Shown here in pieces: positions 57,570-64,000 of a stretch of DNA of 64,000 bases (its first letter is position 1; each line of letters opens with the position of its first letter). Under the pieces are notes generated by a model. The model was not told the origin of the DNA, made no database searches, and worked only from the letters and a program-made list of their open reading frames with translations. Source of the DNA: Salvia splendens. Taxonomy: Eukaryota; Streptophyta; Magnoliopsida; Lamiales; Lamiaceae. The stretch lies in NCBI RefSeq assembly GCF_004379255.2, contig NC_056036.1, positions 39,074,076 through 39,138,075 of the forward strand. The letters are read 5' to 3'. Made by a program: the position numbers and the translations under genes.

Positions 57570-58192
57570 TGTCAGGATTGTCAGCGTCGGCAGTATTAGT
57601 TTGATTTTGTCCGCTTTGGGTCAAGCCCGCACGAATTTGTTTTTGGGTTACTCCCAAAAGGCCCCAAACTAATTAGGGGTTGCACGGGATTATATACACC
57701 TTCCAACTTCCCTCATACTCCCGATGTGGGATTGGTTTGTACTCAACAAATTGTACTCAACAATCATCTCCCTCAAACCGAAACCACATCGAGACACATT
57801 AAGGGCCCGACTCAGACTTGTCAGGATCGTCGGCCCCACTCAAACGTGGGTTTCTCAGACCAGACAACAAACCTCCCCCTCAAACCGAGACCACATCGAG
57901 ACACATTAAGGGCCCGACTCAGACTTGTCAGGATCGTCGGCCCCACTCAAACTGGGTCTCTCAGACCAGACCCGACGCCAACCTGGCTCTGATATCACTT
58001 GTCAGGATTGTCGGCGTCGGCAGTATTAGTTTGATATTGTCCTCTTTGGGTCAAGCCCGCACAGATTTATTTTTGGGTTACTCACAAAAGGCCTCAAACT
58101 AATTAGGGGTTGGACATGATTATATACACCTTCCAACTTCCCTCAGACTCCCGATGTGGGATTGGTTTGTACTCAACAAATTGTACTCAACA
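57570..58192 (-). mobile_element. TRIM (terminal-repeat retrotransposon in miniature)
   Basis: Two 193-bp LTRs, 57570-57762 and 58000-58192, start on the minus strand with TGTTGAGTACAATTTG and end CCTGACA. Immediately inside the minus-strand 5' LTR is TGATATCAGAGCCAGG, close to the plant TGGTATCAGAGC primer site. A purine tract (GAGGGAGATGA) precedes the other LTR. The 237-bp interior is a 104-bp unit in two tandem copies (57767 and 57871) and encodes nothing. Element total 623 bp. Confidence 0.88.
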
Positions 58193-58605
58193 TAGTGTGT
58201 GAAATGTGTGAAATTGTGTAATGTGGGAAATGTGTGAAATTGTGTAATGTGGGAAATTGTGTGAAATATGCGTAGTGTGTATGAAATGTGAGAAATGTGT
58301 GTAGTGTGTGTAGTATGTGAAATGTGTGTATTGTGTATAGTGTGTGAAATTGTGTAATGTGTGAAATATGTGTAGTGTGTGAAATATGTGTAGTGTGAGA
58401 AACATGTGTGAAGTAAGTGTGAGTGTGGGTGTGAATATTTGGAATTCCACTACTTTTGATATGGAATTCAAATTGTGGAATTGGAGGATTTGGAATTGAA
58501 TTCCAATTCCAAATCCAAGAATTTTTAGAATACCAAACAATGGATTTGGAATTAAAGTCTTCAATTCCAATTCCACACCTCCAATTTTGTGTACCAAATG
58601 CAGCC

Positions 58606-59092
58606 TTAACAAAATTAATTTACCAAACTCAAGAAATGACCCTACTTAATGCTTAATGACCTTCACAATGTTTAAAAATAAGTACTCCACATATTAATTG
58701 TGTAACTTTGGTTTATGTATGTCACTTGAAATTGTATTGTGTCATTACCAGGTGTATGCCGTGTGCTGGTCATATCGGGTCATGTTCGGATCGAAAGTTT
58801 TTTTAACGGGCCAAGTTCGGTCCAGTCTTATTGGGTTGAGACTTGAGAGTTTCCTAAATATTTTGTTCTTGATAAGACAAATTTAATGGATAACTTTCTG
58901 TCTGAATAAAATTTTTCTCTGCCAAACAAGCTAACAATACACGTAATTGGAAAACTATTACATGATTGAGACATAAAAGGGAAAAGAAAATCTAATAGTA
59001 CATATAGATCCTACAATTTCCATTGCAGAAAATGTTGAAACTGCAGTAACAGCAGCAGTCACTTTCCATTCTAAAACCATCCCAAGAAAATC
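58606..59092. other. Intergenic between the nested repeat and the GH9 gene
   Basis: No gene is recognised. It probably contains the 3' UTR of the minus-strand GH9 gene near 58950-59092. Confidence 0.5.
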
Positions 59093-61794
59093 CTATTCTT
59101 TTCTCGAGTGATCAGCTGCAAGAGATCGTAATGATGCATGCAATCTATTACTATCATATACTCCCTCCGTCCCCGAATAAGAGTCGCTAATTTCCTTTTT
59201 GGGCCGTCCCCCATTAAGAGTCACTCTTCATTTTTACCATAAATGGTAGTAGGTCCCACATTCCACTAACTCACTCCATTCACATTTTATTATAAAATCA
59301 ATATAAAATAGTGGGTCCCACATTCCACTAACTTTTTCAACCAACTTTTCTTTACATTTCTTAAAACTCGTGCCCGGTCAAACAACAACTCCTATTAGGG
59401 GACGGAGGGAGTACATAACTAAACAAATATAGAATCATGTGATAGTTATGACTGTTACTCTACCTGCTTTAGAATGGGGAGCTGGTGCATAGTGTTGAGA
59501 TGGAACTGTAAGATTACACCAAGATTTCAATCATGAGAAATGTGACATACACATTTGATAAATGAAACAGAATTTCCATAATTTGAGGGACATGATTACA
59601 GACCTTGTGGTTTGTGGTAAGGACTGGAAGGCTTAGGCAGTTTTGACTTCTCCATTTGTTTGCCTGAAAACAGTGTGTGCAACCTTGAGAACACTCCAAC
59701 AAGAGGGGCAGTTCCAGACAATGTAGGCTCAGTCTGCTCATAAACAGATCTGTCATCTGTGAACTCATCGTTGGCGTTAGGGCCTCCGACAAGGGCTCCA
59801 TATATGATATTGGGATTGGCCTCATGCCGTTTGTACCAAGTCTCAAACCCCTCAACACATCCAATAGCAGAGTGAAGGAGAGAGACGGGGGCGATAGAGG
59901 CGCCCCTGTGGTGGACATGGAGAGGATACCTCTTGCCATAGCCCACCAAGTAGCTCAAAGACTTGGGATTCTTGCCAAGAATGTTGTCTGCCTGAATTTG
60001 AAACCACAACGTTGTTATAGAATATGACAAACTACCAATGCAAGAAAACAGACAAAGAAACAAGATTAAACTTATTACTTGTGATTTGGCAAAGTTGAGG
60101 ATTTGTTGAGGCTGGATTAGGCCATCTGGACACTGCACAGATTTCTTGGCCTTGGAGAGATAATCAGAGTAGACAGTGAGGAGGAAAGAAGCAGAGGCAG
60201 GGTACTGCAAGTTGTTCCACTCACGTAGATAGATTAGGCCACCTAATTGTCAAAATTAGCAACATTTGAATCACAGCAATTCTTGAAAATGGAATACTCG
60301 TTTACAAAGATGTCGAAATAGGTGAGCTAACCAGGAGTCATCTTCACATTGTATCCATCATTCTTCTGCATACAAGCGCAGGTGATGTAGTCGGCTTTCG
60401 CCTGATACTGCTGCAATGTAGAGGCATACTTTCCGGCTCGTCCTTCCAGCAACAACTATACAAAAGTTTGCATTTCGGTTGGATTAGTACATGTGTTTGT
60501 GTGTTTGATCAAGATTTGTGGTTTACCTTTGTGAGAAGGATTTGAACTCCGGCATACTTGTTGTCCCAAGAGAATTCTTTGACGGCCCAGCCGGTTCCAC
60601 CGAAGGCAGCGCAGTTGTCCACAGCATATTTCAAGTAATATTCATCGTTTGTAGCTCTGTGTAGCCATGTTGCACCCCATAATAGTTCATCCTAAAAGAA
60701 AAAAAAATACTTGCATGATAAATATTGTGAGAATTAAATGAAAATGTTATGTGACAAAAAAGTAAAAAATCTTACATAGTAACCAGATGATGTGTAGAAT
60801 TGCTTGGAGTTTCCAATTGAATCAGTAAACAAGCCTCTGAATCTGTCTGCAAATGAGAAAATCTAGAACAAAAAAAAAGCCACACGCATGTCAATTACTA
60901 TTAGATATTGCAAAGATAATTTATTTTTTAAGTCGATTAAGTGTAGAAAATTAACTAAGTACTAACCTGTTTTGCATGGACTAAAAAAAGACTAGAATAC
61001 ACAAGAATCAAAGGGCTTGAAAGCTAGAGAGGCGGCCGCAGTTTCTCCGGCGAGGTCTGACCCCGGATGCTCGATGTCCAGCTTGTACGCTGTTCGGGAC
61101 GTTGTCATGTCCTCCGCTCGTTGCCAACAATAGTGATCCGACGCTCCATCTCCGACCTAATGGCAAGATAAAACCATTGTTACAAATTTACAACGTATAG
61201 CAAAACTAGTAGTTGTGCCAATAAATTTGACTAGGTAACATTAGGGAAAAAAATGTCACAAATTAAAATTGTTGACCTACTAATAGTAGTATTTTCTTGA
61301 ACAAATAATATACCTGCCCCCATAGCACATTTTGTTGAGGATGGCATTTGATGAAATAATCAGTGCCCCATTTGATTGCCTCCAAAATGTGCCCCATTTG
61401 ATTTAATTTCATAAAGTCTTCCTTAAAATCGACAGCCGCCCATGACAACATTGTCACACTAAACGCCATTGGTAGACCAGATTTTACATGGTCTCCAGCA
61501 TCATAGTATCCTCCAACCAAATTTACCTGCCCTATCAAAAAAATTTATTTTTGTATGAAAACATATTACTTGTAAGTAGGTGAATATTTGGTTAGGCAAT
61601 GGGAGTTAGCCCTTGAGGGTATCCGTCGCCACACGTTGGTTTGAAGGTAATTTTCCGGATCTTTGTGCCTCGAAGAACAACAAGGTTTTATCGAGGGCAG
61701 CCCCGTAGTCGAACGGCTCGACTGCGGCTGCCCCGATAGAAACTAGGCCGAGCAAGAGGACTAAAATGGCGTGTGAAGGTGTTGTGATTGCCAT
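59093..61794 (-). pseudogene. GH9 endo-1,4-beta-glucanase, frameshifted
   Basis: Secreted cellulase of plant GH9 class B. Exon 1 starts at 61794 with a signal peptide (MAITTPSHAILVLLLGLVSIG) and reads FEAQRSGKLPSNQRV. Further exons: 61526-61314, 61156-60967, 60863-60777, 60691-60527, 60455-60332, 60242-60079, 59991-59604, 59505-59464, 59115-59093 (stop). Catalytic blocks are present: [11 protein letters not shown] (Asp), PLHVHHRGAS (His) and DDRSVYEQTEPT (Glu). Two lesions: the 190-nt third exon is one base too long for its phase-0 borders, and after FKPFDS an extra base puts a TAG in frame while the expected [10 protein letters not shown] lies in the next frame. At the end of exon 1 the conserved WRxDSxLxDG block is out of frame. 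It is unlikely to make full-length enzyme unless the assembly is wrong here. Confidence 0.75.
59161..59411. mobile_element. Stowaway MITE in the last GH9 intron
   Basis: The 251-bp element has ends CTCCCTCCGTCCCC and GGGGACGGAGGGAG and TA on both sides (59159-59160, 59412-59413). Internally GTGGGTCCCACATTCCACTAAC-type sequence occurs twice. It lies between the last two exons. Confidence 0.9.
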
Positions 61795-62475
61795 TTCTTA
61801 GGAATTGTACACTTTTAATATAAACAATGATAAAAAACCCTTTTAATAAATTAAGACGGCATACGTTGATCAAATTTTAAATTCAACTGCATAGCATGTA
61901 TCTTATCACACATAAAAAACTTTAAATGTGATTCGAATGTATTATACAAATGCGGATCCTCATCGGGTCAAAGTCCAAATAGTATCCGATGGGGCATCTG
62001 GCCCAATCAGCTTTGGGTTAAGCTTTAGGTATGACTTGGGCCACCCATAAAGTAGGCCCACAATTCTCACAAAATAAGTCATAGTGTTAAACTATAACAA
62101 CGGTAAAGTGCACTTTTTATACAGTATAAAGTATACAAAGATTGAACTTTTTTCATATAAAAATGACTATAAAATATTTATATTATTTTATTTATTTATA
62201 ATGTTAGAGTATAATATTTTTATTAAATTGATAATTAATTTATAAATTTTTTTAAAGCTAAGAGAAAATTTTGGCTCCATAACAAGCATGAGATAGTGCA
62301 CTACATGAATTTTGTAAGTGACGGGAAATAATAGCTGTTGATTTATAATTAGACATCAAACGTTTCGATACATATTTAAATTTTTAATGCTTACAATATA
62401 GTATACTCCTATTTAATAATTTAGATCCACGAGTTCATGGCCAATCTTTTGAAAAAGTTTATGATAGAGAAAGTA
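61795..62475. other. 5' flank of the GH9 gene and AT-rich spacer
   Basis: No gene is recognised. A GGGCCACCC/TGGGCC-rich patch at 62000-62060 may be an old repeat; no termini were found. Confidence 0.45.
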
Positions 62476-62651
62476 TGGGTGGGGATCCTCTGCTGTGCTG
62501 AAAAGCACAGCAGCCCCTGCTGCCCCTCACAACAAATAAAATAAATAAATAAATAAAAATAAATTTAATTAAATAAATATATATTATTTTGATGAATAGT
62601 GAGGAGCAGCAGGGGCTGCTGTGCTTTTCAGCACAGCAGAGGATCCCCACC
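62476..62651. mobile_element. Mutator-type fold-back MITE A
   Basis: 176 bp between copies of the 9-bp TSD GAGAAAGTA (62467-62475 and 62652-62660). Inverted arms of about 52 bp (GGTGGGGATCCTCTGCTGTG...) are almost perfect, with a short AT-rich loop. Each arm itself contains the palindrome GCTGTGCTGAAAAGCACAGC. Confidence 0.9.
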
Positions 62652-62662
62652 GAGAAAGTATA

Positions 62663-63491
62663 TGGGAATGGATCCCCTGCTGTGGTAAATTGCAAGCAGG
62701 GGTTGCTGTGTATACAAAACGCAGAATTTTGACTATAAAACGCAGTTAGTTGATTTTTCATATGTTTATATGCATTATTTTATTATCCTTGCATTTATTT
62801 ATTGTTATATCACTTTGTCAGCTTTAATTTTACTTTCTTTGTTAATTATTTTTATAGGTTATTTTTTTACGGCTAATTAGTTCTAATATCTTTCATTTTA
62901 TTTTATTTTGATAATTATTTTAAGTATTAAACGTATGTCGTTTTCTTTCTTTCTTTTTCATCATTTTATTTTTTTCTTACATTTTTCATGTTTTGAATAC
63001 AACAAAACTAAAAAAAAATATAGTTATGATTATCATTCCGAAATATGATTATCATATCCTGCTGTACAGAAAAAACATTTGTCATTCACAAAATAATATT
63101 TTATTCTTTTAAACATTCATTAATCTTTATTCTTATCTTAAATAGTTTTAGTCCTTGAAACACACTACTACAAAATCCAATCACAAATAAATGAACTCAA
63201 CTATCATTCTAAAATAAAATAATTACTGAAATGAAATTAACATGAAAGATATTCGTATTAATTAGCTGTCTTAAAAACATTACTTATATAAATTATTAAC
63301 CATGAAAGAAAAAATAAAGATGGCATGCATATAAAATTATATAATTGTGAAAATGGATGCAATACTGTGCTTTTTAGTAGCAATAAAAAAAACGTAAGAA
63401 AACAAATTATCCATATGAAATCAATGACATGCGTTTTATGTTCAAAATTCTGCGTTTTATACACAGCAGCCCCTACAGGGGATCCATTCCC
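62663..63491. mobile_element. Mutator-type MITE B, adjacent to A
   Basis: 829 bp between copies of the 9-bp TSD GAAAGTATA (62654-62662 and 63492-63500). Ends are YGGGAATGGATCCCCTGC on both sides and the arms extend about 80 bp (GCTGTGTATACAAAACGCAG at the left, inverted at 63430-63475). The interior is AT-rich without coding. Confidence 0.88.
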
Positions 63492-63500
63492 GAAAGTATA

Positions 63501-64000
63501 TATAGCACACGAGAAGAGTATATTTTCTAGCATAATCAGTTTGTAAATAAAATACGAAAACAACACCGCTACTTGTTATCTTTATCATTCATTGGTATTG
63601 AATCCATCCAAAACACAATTCTTTTCCAAATAATATTAATGTCATGATTTGATTTTATATTCTTGAAATACCACTTTCATATATAGGTCATTCATATTAA
63701 GAGAGAGTCTTTATCTTCCTTTTTTTCTCTTTCTTTATTTGATTTTAGTTGGGAGAATTTAACGATCTGTATATAAAGTTCAAATTCAATTTAAATATGA
63801 ATGCCAACTAAGCACAAAACCATTGAAACACTCATTATTCTCCTGAGTAATAAGCCATCAACAACTCACAAGTCACAGCATTATCCATCAAGATTTTTTG
63901 GTTTTGCTATCACAATATGTTGTCAGCATATTCAAATGCCCAGCTGGTTTGGTTAAAGTTGGCTGATATATTATCATTTTGTCACCTCAGCTACCTACAC
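63501..64000. other. Intergenic to the window edge
   Basis: AT-rich; no gene or element ends are seen. Confidence 0.5.

Larger units (their letters stand above)
56290..58432. repeat. Inverted minisatellite (CACACTACACACATTTCA-like), interrupted
   Basis: 56290-56505 reads in one orientation (CACACTACACACATTTCACA) and 56505-56784 plus 58193-58432 in the other (GTGTGTGAAATGTGTGTAGT). The arms could pair over more than 200 bp. The second arm is split by the copia-plus-TRIM insertion at 56785-58192. Open frames in it give only His/Tyr/Thr-rich low-complexity peptides. Confidence 0.85.
56166..58605. mobile_element. Old TIR element enclosing an inverted simple-sequence array and two retroelements
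   Basis: The outer ends form a terminal inverted repeat: GGCTCCGTTTAGTACACGGA at the left and, inward from the right, GGCTGCATTTGGTACACAAA. Both continue into GGAATTGGAATTGG-like sequence, with a (GGAATT)n run at 56185-56222. I could not find a matching TSD, so the superfamily is unclear. The interior is a cytosine-rich CACACTACACATTTC array that switches near 56505 to its reverse complement. It is then interrupted by the copia and TRIM elements and resumes at 58193-58432. Confidence 0.6.

Noticed and set aside
56290..58432. CRISPR-like array
   Set aside because: Units are continuous simple-sequence variants without unique spacers, in a plant nuclear context.

Overview
The window is plant nuclear DNA: AT-rich intergenic sequence, genes with many short introns and GT-AG borders, and plant-only families such as TGA bZIP factors, PMEI proteins and class-B GH9 endoglucanases. 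The protein sequences look like a dicot, probably an asterid of the Lamiales type; that placement is an impression from sequence style, not a computed result.

Genes left to right: the 5' part of an RPA1-like OB-fold gene on the minus strand (87-661); a MED25 Mediator subunit gene with a decayed 3' end (2906-7407); an internally deleted aspartyl-protease pseudogene (8950-9632); a complete TGA-type bZIP gene of 11 exons (19065-22870); a small unrecognised gene (23294-23602, minus); an intronless carboxylesterase of the CXE17 type (34135-35133); two tandem PMEI-like genes on the minus strand (41802-42371 and 49313-49870); a complete 15-exon GDP-mannose pyrophosphorylase-like gene of the KJC1 type (52268-55424, minus); and a frameshifted GH9 endoglucanase gene (59093-61794, minus).

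Most of the rest is transposable elements, many with visible termini and target-site duplications (TSDs). They include a decayed Ty1-copia element joined to a truncated PIF/Harbinger element (11397-17292); a Harbinger deletion derivative in a TGA intron (19920-20744); two back-to-back Harbinger elements, one carrying the transposase and one the Myb-like protein (24539-28171); a hAT element carrying a tRNA-Gly-like segment (31616-32720); a CACTA element built around eight copies of a roughly 241-bp satellite (35845-39836); a full-length Ty3-gypsy chromovirus between the two PMEI genes (42539-49062) with a Harbinger MITE in its 3' LTR; several Mutator-type fold-back elements with 9-bp TSDs; Stowaway MITEs; and a nest of a miniature copia element plus a TRIM inside an inverted simple-sequence array (56166-58605).

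The host genes are not an operon or pathway cluster. The most striking content is transposon organisation: a Harbinger family represented by transposase-bearing, Myb-bearing and deleted non-autonomous copies in one window, and an LTR retrotransposon whose 3' coding end lies inside its own LTR. I found no CRISPR array, rRNA gene or intact tRNA gene.
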